Assembly: GCF_032917945.1 (NCBI RefSeq) | Contig: NZ_CP136624.1 | Span: forward strand, 1,984,001-2,048,000 | DNA length: 64,000 nt | Source: Bradyrhizobium sp. sBnM-33 | Lineage (GTDB): Bacteria; Pseudomonadota; Alphaproteobacteria; Rhizobiales; Xanthobacteraceae | Reading direction: 5' to 3' | In this document: positions 35,204 through 44,348 of the stretch, one piece after another | How the letters are laid out: the number at the start of each line of letters is the position of its first letter | Numbering within the stretch: the first letter of the stretch is position 1 | The notes under the pieces: model-generated | Seen by the model: the letters and a program-made list of their open reading frames with translations, nothing else | What the model was told of the DNA's origin: nothing | Databases searched by the model: none | Translations under genes and position numbers: made by a program

Positions 35204-36739
35204 ATGGCCATGGCCAACTTCATGGACCGTGCGGCGTCGGCGGCGTCGCGGGTGCTGACCAATTTCAAGTTCTCGGCGTTCGAGGAAAGGCTTGCCGCGC
35301 AAGTGATCGGAGTGTCTTTCGACGGCGCAGCCGTGCAGTCGCCGGAAGGCAGGGCCAGTCTGGATATGATCATCAGGCTGTTGTCGCGTCTTTATCCGAC
35401 GATCGCGCTGCGGCCGCTCGATGCAAAGGCGAAGGATCATGGTCCAATCCTGGAGTTCCTGGCGAAGTCCATAAATCCGGAGATCGAGCTCGCCAAGACC
35501 AGGAAGGCCGTCACGGTTTCCGTGGTCGTTGGAAGCAGTCCGTCGCGCACTAAGTGTCCGACCTTCTTCATCGGCTCGGACGGATGGAGAGCCAAGCTTT
35601 CGAGCCGCGGTCTGGTTGGCTCCGGCGAGTCGATGAATCCGTTTGGCGCGGGAGCTGCGTCATGCTTCGCCGCAGCCAACGTCTTTCGGACGATATTTGC
35701 CGACCAGCTGGATCAGGGCGACGCTGACGAACTTATCGACCTGTCAATGCTGACCTACGCCCAGGGCGCCCCTGACTCCGGTCGGGGCTTTGAGGGAACG
35801 GATATCGGCGAGACTCACCTCGTCGGGCTCGGCGCGATCGGCAATGGCGCCATTTGGGCTTTGGCTCGCACGGCGAGCCTTAAGGGATCGCTCCGTCTGG
35901 TAGACCATGAGGAGGTCGATCTTTCGAATCTGCAGCGCTACGTGCTGGCCGGCCAATGTGATGTTGGTTCACCAAAAGTGGATCTGGCGCGTGCCGCGCT
36001 CGCGGACACGGCGCTGCAAGTGTCGGCGCATTGTGCCAAATGGGACGTCTATGTGAGCGACCGGAACGATTGGATGTTCGAAAGAGTCGCTGTCGCATTG
36101 GACAACGCTCCGGACCGCATTGCCGTGCAGGGGGCGTTGCCGAAATGGATCGTAAACGCCTGGACACAGGAGCTTGATCTCGGAGTGTCGCGCCACGGCT
36201 TTGATGACGGGCGGGCATGTCTGGCCTGCCTCTACTTGCCTCACGGGAAGATAAAGGACGACGACGAGAAGATGGCTGAGGAGCTGAAGATGCCGGAGGC
36301 CCAACAAGAGATCCGGGATCTCCTTCAGACGAACAGGCCGGTGGATGTAGGTTTCGTCGAGCGTGTCGCCAAGGCCTTCGACATCCCGTCCGAAGCCCTT
36401 AAAGAGTTTGTCGGCCAGTCCGTCCGATCGTTTCACCAGCGGGCAATCTGCGGGGGGATTGTCATGCGCCTGACGGACGGAGCGCAGCCTGTGAGAGCCG
36501 TTGTGCCGATGTCATTTCAGTCGGCTCTCGCTGGCATAATGTTGGCGGCGGATCTCGTGAAGCACGCTTCCGGGCTTCTGAACCTGCAGACCACAAGCAC
36601 ACGGATTAACCTGCTTCGTCCACTCGCGTCGCATCTTCACGATCCCAAGGCGAAAGATACGTCGGGACGGTGCATCTGTGCCGACGAAGACTTCTTAGCT
36701 GCATACCGACGAAAGTACCCAAGCTGCAGAGCTCGTTAA
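35204..36739 (+). CDS. E1-like ThiF-family activating enzyme with an extra N-terminal domain
   Basis: A 511-residue protein. The ThiF/E1 adenylation domain begins near residue 200: LVGLGAIGNGAIWAL (Gly-rich ATP loop at 208-213), LVDHEEVDLSNLQRYVL (Asp234 and the N-x-x-R motif at 242-245). Cysteine pairs CLACLY (about 339-342) and RCICADE (489-491) may bind zinc; which cysteine forms the thioester is not clear. The first 195 residues are an additional domain without a family I can name. It would adenylate the Gly-Gly tail and hand it to the E2-like protein. Confidence 0.82.
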   Translation: MAMANFMDRAASAASRVLTNFKFSAFEERLAAQVIGVSFDGAAVQSPEGRASLDMIIRLLSRLYPTIALRPLDAKAKDHGPILEFLAKSINPEIELAKTRKAVTVSVVVGSSPSRTKCPTFFIGSDGWRAKLSSRGLVGSGESMNPFGAGAASCFAAANVFRTIFADQLDQGDADELIDLSMLTYAQGAPDSGRGFEGTDIGETHLVGLGAIGNGAIWALARTASLKGSLRLVDHEEVDLSNLQRYVLAGQCDVGSPKVDLARAALADTALQVSAHCAKWDVYVSDRNDWMFERVAVALDNAPDRIAVQGALPKWIVNAWTQELDLGVSRHGFDDGRACLACLYLPHGKIKDDDEKMAEELKMPEAQQEIRDLLQTNRPVDVGFVERVAKAFDIPSEALKEFVGQSVRSFHQRAICGGIVMRLTDGAQPVRAVVPMSFQSALAGIMLAADLVKHASGLLNLQTTSTRINLLRPLASHLHDPKAKDTSGRCICADEDFLAAYRRKYPSCRAR

Positions 36740-36923
36740 CTTCGATCTGATCACTATGGAAGGCCTCGCCTCACGGTAGGCGCGGCGAACGTGCACTCCA
36801 ACCGGACGCGCTGTTTTCATTTGGAACGGCTGCCAAGCTATTGAAATTGCTGAGGGGGCGCCTTTTTCCAAATGCGCCTTGAAGTTGTTGGATTATCAAC
36901 CGCATTTGGATTCCAGAACACCC
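36740..36923. other. Intergenic, nothing recognised
   Basis: Between the convergent E1-like gene (plus) and ahpD (minus). No terminator or repeat was recognised. Confidence 0.35.
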
Positions 36924-37496
36924 TCAACAAGAGCGCGGAGGGGGTGGATCACTCCACCCCTGGGTCACGCCCATGCCGGCCGCCTCGATCGCAACCGCAA
37001 CTGACTGCACGATCGCGGCAAAGCGGACCGCGGTTTGGATGGCCGCCGAGCTGACGCCGGCTTCCCGCAGCACCTTCTCATGGGCGTCCATGCAGGCGCC
37101 GCAGCCGTTGATGGCACTTACCGCCAGCGACCACAGCTCGAAATCGTCCCTGTCCACGCCGGGATTGCCGATCACGTTCATGCGCAGCCGCGCCGGCATC
37201 GTCTTGTATTCCGGATTGGAGGCGAGGTGAACGAAGCGGTAGTAGACGTTGTTCATCGCCATCATGGAGGCCGCGGATTTCGCCGCCGCGACCGCGGCCG
37301 GCGTCATCACGACGGCCGCCGCAGATTCTATTGCGCCGATCACCACGGGATTGCGGGCCGCAATCGCGGTGGCGAGCAACAGCCCGTATTTGCTCTGCGG
37401 TAATAGCGTCTCATCCGACATCATCGACGCCAAGTTGAGTCTCACGTCCTTGGCGAAATCGGGAATTTGGTCCTTTAGCTGTTCAATCGACATCAT
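36924..37496 (-). CDS. ahpD: AhpD, alkyl hydroperoxidase / carboxymuconolactone decarboxylase family
   Basis: AhpD reduces AhpC (or peroxides) through its CxxC site, here [19 protein letters not shown] with the following His proton-relay residue. The 190-residue protein keeps the family core ([30 protein letters not shown]). The last 15 residues ([15 protein letters not shown]) are not typical, which suggests that the true C-terminus was replaced. It starts three bases after the ahpC stop on the same strand. Confidence 0.92.
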   Translation of the reverse strand: MMSIEQLKDQIPDFAKDVRLNLASMMSDETLLPQSKYGLLLATAIAARNPVVIGAIESAAAVVMTPAAVAAAKSAASMMAMNNVYYRFVHLASNPEYKTMPARLRMNVIGNPGVDRDDFELWSLAVSAINGCGACMDAHEKVLREAGVSSAAIQTAVRFAAIVQSVAVAIEAAGMGVTQGWSDPPPPRSC

Positions 37497-37499
37497 GCC

Positions 37500-38054
37500 T
37501 CAAGCAACTTTCAGGGTTTCGCCGCCTATTTCGCGGTTACAGGCGCAGAGCTCGTCGGTCTGCAGGGCATCCAGCACGCGCAGCGTGTCCTTCGGGCTGC
37601 GGCCGACATTGAGATTGGTCGCGTAGACGTGCTGGATCGTATTGTCGGGGTCGACGACGAACGTGTAGCGATAGGCGACGCCGTCGGGCGAACGCACGTC
37701 AAGGCCATCGACCAGCCCGCCCTTCGTGTCGGCAAACTGCCAGATCGGCAGATGGTGCAGGTCCTTGTGCGAGCGCCGCCAAGCGAGCTTGCAGAACTCG
37801 TTGTCGGTCGATCCGCCTAGCACGACCGCATCGCGGTCGGCAAAATCCTTCGACAGGCGGGCAAACTCCGCGATCTCGGTTGGGCAGACGAAGGTGAAAT
37901 CCTTGGGGTAGAAGAAGATGACTTTCCATTTCCCAGGGAAGCTGTTCTCCGTCAGCGTCTCGAACGCGCTCTGCCCGTTCTCCTCGTGCAGGTGAAAACC
38001 GGGCTTCACGCCTGTGATTTCGAACGACGGTAACTTACTTCCAATTCCAAGCAT
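37500..38054 (-). CDS. ahpC: AhpC-type peroxiredoxin
   Basis: A 184-residue peroxiredoxin: peroxidatic Cys57 in FYPKDFTFVCPTEIAEFA, and a C-terminal ELCACN with Cys170/Cys172, the arrangement of AhpC that pairs with AhpD. The start ATG at 38054 follows GAGGACAAT; the longer open frame is not coding. The pair detoxifies peroxides, useful in nodules with high respiration. Upstream DNA (38055-38311) shows no clear OxyR or RpoN site. Confidence 0.94.
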   Translation of the reverse strand: MLGIGSKLPSFEITGVKPGFHLHEENGQSAFETLTENSFPGKWKVIFFYPKDFTFVCPTEIAEFARLSKDFADRDAVVLGGSTDNEFCKLAWRRSHKDLHHLPIWQFADTKGGLVDGLDVRSPDGVAYRYTFVVDPDNTIQHVYATNLNVGRSPKDTLRVLDALQTDELCACNREIGGETLKVA

Positions 38055-38311
38055 ATTGTCCTCACAAGATTGCTTCGCGTGGAAACCGATGATTCCCAGC
38101 CTCAGGCGAAGCAAGCGATATGCCAGGTGATCTCGCGATTCAACTGGCGGAAATGCAACAAACGGATGCTCGTCGTGGAGGGATCTTAACAGCATGGTTT
38201 CGATTGAATGGTCCTGCCGTCCTGCTTCAATATTCAATAACTGAGCATGTTGCCGTGCGCGACCGGTTGCGCGCCTTTGAACGATTAGCCCAAGTCAACT
38301 GTTCGGGTGTG

Positions 38312-39143
38312 TTATGATGCCAAAAGAATACGCTTGATTAAGATGAAACCCAGCGCGCGCGGCAATGTTCCGCCAAGCCACTGGTCGCTCCCACGACGCG
38401 CACGAGGACAGCTGATGTGAGGTGGCGCGGGAACCGGCACTGACGGTGTTTTGATCGAGCCAATGACGCGGCGGACATTCTCGGGGGCAAAATTGTGGAT
38501 GCCCTCCCGCCCGTGATCAAGCTGTCGGATCTGATGATCGGTAAATAGCCGCTGACGGGATGGAACGCGCGCGGATGCGCGGCAGGCGCTGGCGATGTCG
38601 CGCCACCATTCCTTCACGACCTGGCGCCCGCACAGTAGCGTCGTGCCGACATTTCCGGTGAAAGTCCGCCAGGCGGCATGGCATTTTTCGGGGACGGCGG
38701 TGAGGAGCGGCACGCCAGCAATGATCGGATCAGCAAAATTCGTCGCGCAGGCCCCGGCCGGACGCCTCCTGCTTGGAGAATTTGTTGATCACGAGGAGAT
38801 CGACGTGCCGCTTGATCGCGCGAGACGCGACAACTGCGGCATCGGCAAGCCCATTAGCATCGAGCTTGCAGGAAATGGCGCCGCTGCCGAGTGGCTGACA
38901 GCTCGGAATCTCGCGCCCCGTCGCAACGTCGCGCGCGAGCATGGTTTTCATGCCGTTTGCGCCCTTGAAGTTTCGCTGGACGATGCCGCCGACGCGCACG
39001 CCTTGCCGCGCGAGATCCTGGGTGAAGTCGGCGAGCAGCGTATCCGCGTCTTGTTCGGGCCTATAGAGGATTGCCGCGACGCGCTTGGGATAGATCTTGG
39101 CGTGGTTGGCGATCATGGGCTTGATCCTCTTGGCTCGTTTCAA
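38312..39143 (-). pseudogene. DUF2478 protein gene, single-base frameshift
   Basis: First part (39143-38730): PKRVAAILYRPEQDADTLLA, then MKTMLARDVATGREIPSCQP, LDANGLADAAVVASRAIKRH and INKFSKQEASGRGLRDEF. A TTTT run near 38735 holds one T too many; the rest continues in the next frame as PLLTAVPEKCHAAWRTFTGN. DUF2478 genes commonly sit with molybdate transport genes, as here, though their role is unclear. The C-terminal part after WWRDIA is odd. If the extra T is a sequencing error, the gene is intact. Confidence 0.75.
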
Positions 39144-39196
39144 ACCGCGGCGCTTGCCCGTCCAGCATCTACTGCTGGCGTAGATGGCGCGATGCC

Positions 39197-40097
39197 CTAG
39201 CGTTCAGAGGTCGTGAACCAATGAGACGACCCCTGACCAGGGCGAACACGTCCATTCCATAGTTGAGCCTTAGCGCATAGGCAGCGGCGCGTCATGCGCG
39301 CTGTGCTGGAGATCGCCGCCACACCTTTGGCCCGTTCACTGAACTGCGCATCGATCGCAAAGCTAGCGAGCCTACCGCTGAAGGCGATTTCGATTCGCTC
39401 TGGTGTAGCTGTCCTCACGTGCTCTCCTTGCGCTGCACTTCTAGAACAACGTTGCGGCGAGAATTACCGCAAGGCCGAACATCACCATGCCCATGGCAAG
39501 CCAGCTTGGCCACGGAGGCGTTGGGAAGCGGCTGCACCACGAAAGACAGCGCGTATAAAACCCATCCGACCACAAGCCCGAAGGTGAAGGCGAGGGCGCG
39601 CCCGCCCCAGAGAGAGGCGAGAATCCCGCGACCAGCTTCGGCTGCGTCGACTCATAGGCGCCGAGCGCTTTAATAGCGTGCTCCGCGGCTGCGCCATAAA
39701 GCGCCGCGGCTGGATTGTAGATCGACCGTTTTGCGAAAGTCTCCGCGTCGTTCACGAACTTTTGAGTCGAACTCCAGAGCACGAGGTTGCCGATCGCATA
39801 GGTGAAGCGGCTTTCCGGAACCGCGAGACGTTTCTCGAGCAGTTTGCTCGGGCGGGCGTTGTCGGCCGAGAGAAACACCTCAAATGGCGCCCCTTGCGTG
39901 ATCTGGCTGTAAAACTGTCCGCTCGCGCCAAAGTTCAACAGGGCCTCGCCCAGTCTTCTGCTTAAACGACGCTGCATCTCCTTGGACGGTATGGTGAAGT
40001 TAGCGGCGACCGCCACATCGATCTCCGCCGCTTCCGCATTTCCGAACATAAGCAGCGTCAGAATTGAGTTGATCAGGATCAGTCGGGTAAGCGTCAT
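39197..40097 (-). pseudogene. Collapsed modABC copy (copy 2)
   Basis: A start of modA (MTLTRLILINSILTLLMFGN, then LNFGASGQFYSQITQGAPFE) is followed by deletions to a piece of modB (one frame reads LWGGRALAFTFG; another reaches the usual end MVMFGLAVILAATLF) and then to the start of modC (MRTATPERIEIAFSGRLASF) near 39418. The modC start is itself fused to the modC 3' end. Thus the whole operon shrank to about 0.9 kb by internal deletions, while its RpoN-type promoter remained. Confidence 0.82.
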
Positions 40098-40161
40098 TGG
40101 GCATTCCAGGGATGGGCCGCTGCGATGGCTCTGGCCGCGGCGGCTCTTTGCTTCTCATCCC

Positions 40162-40176
40162 AGCAATCGGCGTGCC
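40162..40176 (-). promoter_or_regulatory. RpoN (sigma-54) -24/-12 promoter of the collapsed mod copy
   Basis: Minus strand GGCACGCCGATTGCT, identical to the copy at 19.8 kb, about 65 bases before the modA start. The NifA sites near 40262-40292 are decayed (TGCCAGCTTCCGATAT replaces the palindrome). Confidence 0.72.
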
Positions 40177-40280
40177 GTTCGGGAACATGGTGCGCGCCTT
40201 GGTTGACGACACTGAAACGCGCATAGCTGCCAGCGTGCCCGTGGAATGCTGGGTCGCTCTGCCAGCTTCCGATATCGCCG

Positions 40281-41528
40281 TCAAGTGACATGCGTGGCAC
40301 GACAAGAGTGGAGGCTTAAGAAGATGCCGCTCGCCTCTCGTGCCGAGCTTCTCGTTTCACGCCGCGGCGTCGCTTGCCTGTCCCCAGGATCTGCTGTTGG
40401 CGTGGAAGCTGGTATGGTTTGCAGTGGCGGTTCAGAGGCCGAGAGCAGCGAAACATGCTTGAGCTGGGCGAATACGTCCACTCCATCCTTGAGCCCTAGC
40501 GAATCAAAGGAGAAACGCGTTATGCGCGCCAAAATCTCCGTGCCCAAGCCCCCGGTGCCGAGCGCAAGTACCAGCGTGATCTCAGCCGCGCCGAGCGGCA
40601 AACAGGCTCTGATGCGCGCCGGAAAGACATTGAGGATGGAGCCTGCGCGCGGTGCTTCGCGCGCGACGCTGACGTCGTAGGCAGCGATGCGCAGCCGTTG
40701 GTGCACGCCGGGTGCAAGCGGCGGCGCCGGCACCAACAGGTGCGCACCTTTGAGGCGGAGAATAAGAAGCCCATAGCGCCCATCATAGCCGCTCACCACG
40801 GCATCAAGGCTGATGGCGGCTTCGCGGCTCGCCGCAAGCGGCAGCGCAGGATCGGTCTGCAAGACATGCAGCGGCCCAGCCGCGGTTACCATGCCGCGCT
40901 CCATCATAACGAGATGATCGGCAAAGCGTTCGATCTCCGCCATGTCATGGCCGATGTAGATCATCGGCAGCGCGAGCTTCTCGGGCAGGCGCTCGACGAA
41001 CGGCAGAATCTCACGTTTGGCGCAGCTGTCGAGCGCGCCAAGCGGCTCGTCCATCACAAGCAGTCTGGGCTGAGACAACAGCGCGCGACCCATGGCGACG
41101 CGCTGCCGCTCGCCGCCGGAGAGATGCGAGGGAGAGCGGTCGAGCAGCGGCGCCAGGTCGAGAAGTTCGAGCACCTCATCAAACGCGATCGGCGTCGGTT
41201 TGGGTTTGGGCGCACCGTAAAGCAAGTTGCGCCTGACCGACAAATGGGGAAAGAGACTCGCCTCCTGAGACACATAGCCGATGGGACGCAGATGCGGTGG
41301 GCGGAAGGTAGTCTTGTCCTGCCATACCTCGCCATCGATGGCGCAGAAGCCGGCCGGCAGACGCTCAAGGCCGGCGATGCAGCGCGCCACCGCAGTCTTG
41401 CCGCAGCCTGGCGGGCCGAAAATCGCCGCCACGCCTTTGGCCGGTACGCTGAATCGCGTATCGAGTGGAAAGCCAGCGATACTGCCACTCAAGGCAATTT
41501 CAATCCGGCCCGGTGTGGCTGTCCTCAC
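40281..41528 (-). CDS. modC: ModC, molybdate ABC transporter ATPase
   Basis: ATP-hydrolysing subunit of the molybdate importer. Walker A GPPGCGKT (about residue 38), signature [19 protein letters not shown], Walker [13 protein letters not shown] and the switch His in YIGHDMAE are all intact. A C-terminal Mop/TOBE-type region follows (about residues 285-355), as in ModC. The protein is longer than usual (415 against about 350-360); the last 55 residues, Pro/Arg/Ser-rich, look like read-through into non-coding DNA. Its start overlaps the modB stop (ATGA). Confidence 0.94.
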   Translation of the reverse strand: MRTATPGRIEIALSGSIAGFPLDTRFSVPAKGVAAIFGPPGCGKTAVARCIAGLERLPAGFCAIDGEVWQDKTTFRPPHLRPIGYVSQEASLFPHLSVRRNLLYGAPKPKPTPIAFDEVLELLDLAPLLDRSPSHLSGGERQRVAMGRALLSQPRLLVMDEPLGALDSCAKREILPFVERLPEKLALPMIYIGHDMAEIERFADHLVMMERGMVTAAGPLHVLQTDPALPLAASREAAISLDAVVSGYDGRYGLLILRLKGAHLLVPAPPLAPGVHQRLRIAAYDVSVAREAPRAGSILNVFPARIRACLPLGAAEITLVLALGTGGLGTEILARITRFSFDSLGLKDGVDVFAQLKHVSLLSASEPPLQTIPASTPTADPGDRQATPRRETRSSAREASGIFLSLHSCRATHVT

Positions 41529-42211
41529 GTGCTCCTCCTTCTGCTGTATTTGTCGATCAAGGTTAAGGCGAGGACTACCGCAACGGCGAACATCAGCATG
41601 GCGCCGGCAAGCCAGCTTGCTTCGCGCCAGCGCGACTCTTGGACAAAGTCGAAGAGAAACGCCGACAGCACCTTGGTGCGCCCAGGAATGTTGCCGCCGA
41701 TCATCAGCACGACGCCGAACGTGCCGATCGTATGCGCAAAGCCAAGCACGGCGGCTGTCAAAAGACCCGGTCGCGCCAGAGGCAGGGCGACCGTGAAGAA
41801 GGCATATAACGGTGAGGCGCGCAGAGTGGCCGCGATCTCCAGCGGGCGGTCACCCATGGCAGCGAAGGTGTTGCGGATGGGCTGCACCACCAAAGGCAGC
41901 GCGGACAAGACCGATCCGACCACGAGCCCCGCAAAGGTGAAGGCCAGCGTGCGCCCGCCCCACAGAGAGGCGAGAAGGCCGACCGGGCCGTTCGGGCCGA
42001 GCAGGGCGAGCAGATAAAAACTGAGTACTGTTGGCGGCAGCACCAGCGGCAGCGCGATCATCGTGGCCACCGCCTCAGTCCAAAGGCTCTTCGAGCGTGC
42101 TAGCCACCACGCGAGCGGCGTGCCAACGATCAGCAGGATCACGGTCGTCACGCTCGCGAGCTCGATCGTGAGCCCGAGCGACTGCCAGATTTCTGGCGAA
42201 AAGCCATCCAT
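41525..42211 (-). CDS. modB: ModB, molybdate ABC transporter permease
   Basis: Membrane channel subunit. The start [20 protein letters not shown] (ATG 42211) is preferred to the open frame at 42262, since it begins at the family's first helix. Five to six hydrophobic segments are visible, and the coupling loop with the EAA-type motif reads [20 protein letters not shown] then ALPLARPG. The gene is intact, with 228 residues, and is coupled to modC by a 4-base overlap. Confidence 0.94.
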   Translation of the reverse strand: MDGFSPEIWQSLGLTIELASVTTVILLIVGTPLAWWLARSKSLWTEAVATMIALPLVLPPTVLSFYLLALLGPNGPVGLLASLWGGRTLAFTFAGLVVGSVLSALPLVVQPIRNTFAAMGDRPLEIAATLRASPLYAFFTVALPLARPGLLTAAVLGFAHTIGTFGVVLMIGGNIPGRTKVLSAFLFDFVQESRWREASWLAGAMLMFAVAVVLALTLIDKYSRRRST

Positions 42212-42248
42212 GTGCGTCAACTTAAGCGTTCGAGCACAGAGCACATGG

Positions 42249-42476
42249 TCATGCTCGCGCAATGATTGCGTAGGCTAACGGGCCCCTTACGGAAGGCGCG
42301 CGTCGCTCGGTTATTGGCGTCATTCTCCAACCGCACCAAGATTTCTGCTTGAGGGGTGCGATGTCCCCGGCCGGCTCGGTGAACTTGGCGGCAACCGCGA
42401 CATTGATGTCCGCCGGTTCTTCACTGAGTATAAGCGCCATCAGTGCTTTAATCGGGATCAATCGAGCGCGGCTCAT
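42249..42476 (-). pseudogene. modA: modA copy 3, truncated to the N-terminus
   Basis: From ATG 42476: MSRARLIPIKALMALILSEE, then INVAVAAKFTEPAGDIAPLK, i.e. signal peptide and first strand, followed by unrelated residues and a stop. More than two thirds of the receptor is deleted. modB and modC directly downstream are intact, so the importer lacks its own binding protein here. Another modA must serve it, or the transporter is idle. Confidence 0.82.
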
Positions 42477-42539
42477 CGGGCACTCCTGAGACGGGGCCGC
42501 TGCGAGCGCTTTGGCTGCGGCGGGTTTGCGCCTGATCCC

Positions 42540-42554
42540 AGCAATCGCCGTGCC
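42540..42554 (-). promoter_or_regulatory. RpoN (sigma-54) -24/-12 promoter of the modABC copy
   Basis: Minus strand GGCACGGCGATTGCT fits TGGCACG-N4-TTGCW at all but the first base. It lies about 64 bases before the truncated modA and drives modB and modC. Confidence 0.75.
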
Positions 42555-42633
42555 GCTCGAAGGATTCTGGTGAGCGCCTTGCTTGGCGAGAGAAAACGCG
42601 CGTAACTGCCTGCTTTTGGATGACGTTGCCGAT

Positions 42634-42669
42634 TGTCGGACTTCCGACATCGTCGTCTTGGAGCGGACA
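42634..42669 (-). promoter_or_regulatory. NifA-type activator sites before modABC
   Basis: TGTCGGACTTCCGACA (42634-42649) is a perfect TGT-N10-ACA palindrome. The neighbour at 42654-42669 reads TGTCCGCTCCAAGACG on the minus strand (one mismatch). The pair is 80-115 bases upstream of the -24/-12 element. Confidence 0.72.
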
Positions 42670-42775
42670 AGCTGGCCGCTCGTGTGATGTCGGCCGCCTC
42701 TCAACGCGCGGCGGCCAGATATTCGAGTTCGTATTAGGGCAGGAAAATCATGACAAGATCGGAACTGCGGCGGCC

Positions 42776-43200
42776 GCGCGGGCCTCTCGACCCTGGTGAA
42801 ACCTCCTTTATGTCCAAGCGCTGATCGCGATCCTGATCGGTGTCCTCGTTCGCTGCTGTCGCCGTCTCTTCCGACCAATAACTGGGTCAAGGCGCTCGGC
42901 GACGGCTTGATCAAGCCGATCAAGATGGTGATCGCGCCGATCATCTTCTGTAAGGTTGTTTCCGGCATCGCTCGCATCCGTCATGCGAAAAAGGTCGGCT
43001 GGGTCGGCGTCAAGGCGCTGGTCTACTTCGAGATCGTTCCACCTTTGCCCTCATTCTCGGCCCGACCATGGGCAGTTCCAGATCGGCCATGGGCTTGCCG
43101 CCAAGCCCGACAGCGCGGCGGTGGCCAATTACATCAAGCAGGCGGAAGCCTCCAACGCCGTCCATTTCAACGCTGATAAGCTCACCAAACTGACGAACAT
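42776..43200 (+). pseudogene. dctA: dctA (C4-dicarboxylate transporter) N-terminal remnant
   Basis: The pieces [20 protein letters not shown] and [20 protein letters not shown], then [10 protein letters not shown], match the first helices of DctA, the importer of malate and succinate in bacteroids. Frameshifts occur before and after, and the gene stops at about 43.2 kb. Confidence 0.78.
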
Positions 43201-43210
43201 GCCAAAGTAG

Positions 43211-44348
43211 TGCTAATCACCGACGATTCTGTAGGCTCTGCACTGCCGGCGCGGTGTTGGGCTCGAGAAAAGGCTTTCCGCTGGCGGCGAGCCAATCAGT
43301 TCGGCTTCACTCGGTAACCGTGAGGCCAAGCGGCAAGGCGGTACGGCGCCTTGCATGCGCTCCGCGTCGACATCCTCTTTCAGCATCGAGCGAATTCGGG
43401 AGAGCCGGGCTGGCGAGACATCGACGATTTCAAGCTGGGCAGTTCGTAGGCTTTGCGCGAAGAAGGGCTGGCCCGCGAGCATTAAGGCGTCGCAAGAATG
43501 AGCAATTTCAGCGCAGTTCTCATGGACTAGCCCTGCCTACCGCAGCTTTCGTTGTGCGAGAAATTGGCAATAGGATAGTCGCTGTGCGCAGAGCAGTCAT
43601 TGATTTGGGTCAGCCGGGGATGCCGGCAGGCGCATTTCTGTTCGCAGCATCAAGTCATTCGCAGAAAGTGGAGTTTCAGGTGCGGATATCCGCAAGAAAT
43701 ACCCGACTGTGACGGAAAACGCCATCCGCGCGGCGATCGCTCACAAAGACGTTGCAGCTTGAGCGTCGGCGTCCAGATCCGAGAGACTTTTTGGATGCTG
43801 GAGTTCTGGCTTTCCGTAGGAAGCATACCCATCAAGCATGGTCACGAAGCAATTTTCTACCGCGATCTCTTACACGAAAATGGCGCGGATGACGTGGTGT
43901 GCGATACGCCATTAGCTTAACAATGCCATCCTCATCGCAATGGACGGCGATATGAAGTAGTTTCCGAAACGCTTCGGCATCCAGCCACGCCAGTACCAGT
44001 TGACCGACTTAGTCTGATACGGCTGTGCTGTAATGAAGTGCTTGCAGCAAAACGGCCTGATCGGACAATTAGTCCCATTGAGCATGAATGAACGTTCGGC
44101 GGAGATAAATTCTCTCGCCGCCTCTGGATCGAACTCGACGCGCACCAACTTCGGACGAACAGGTGAAAGCAATCGATTCCGGCTGGACGCAAGCTTACGT
44201 CGCTAAAGGCGCGGCGCCCATCCTCCGGCATCGTCCCGTCGCCCTCGTCTGGCAGGCCGGCTCCGCAAAGAGCGGAAGCCGATGCAACGCATCATGAGAT
44301 TGGGAACCTGGCTGGAGCCGTAACCCGTTATCGCATTGTCCAAAGCTG
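43211..44348. other. Gap with unrecognised fragments
   Basis: No full gene. A 27-codon tail at 43682-43762 (ADIRKKYPTVTENAIRAAIA, then HKDVAA) resembles the end of DUF433-type antitoxins. A minus-strand frame at 43912-44172 (NWYWRGWMPKRFGNYFISPS near its end) looks coding but is unknown to me. Confidence 0.35.

Noticed and set aside
40698..42017. 439-codon plus-strand frame
   Set aside because: Antisense shadow of modC and modB.
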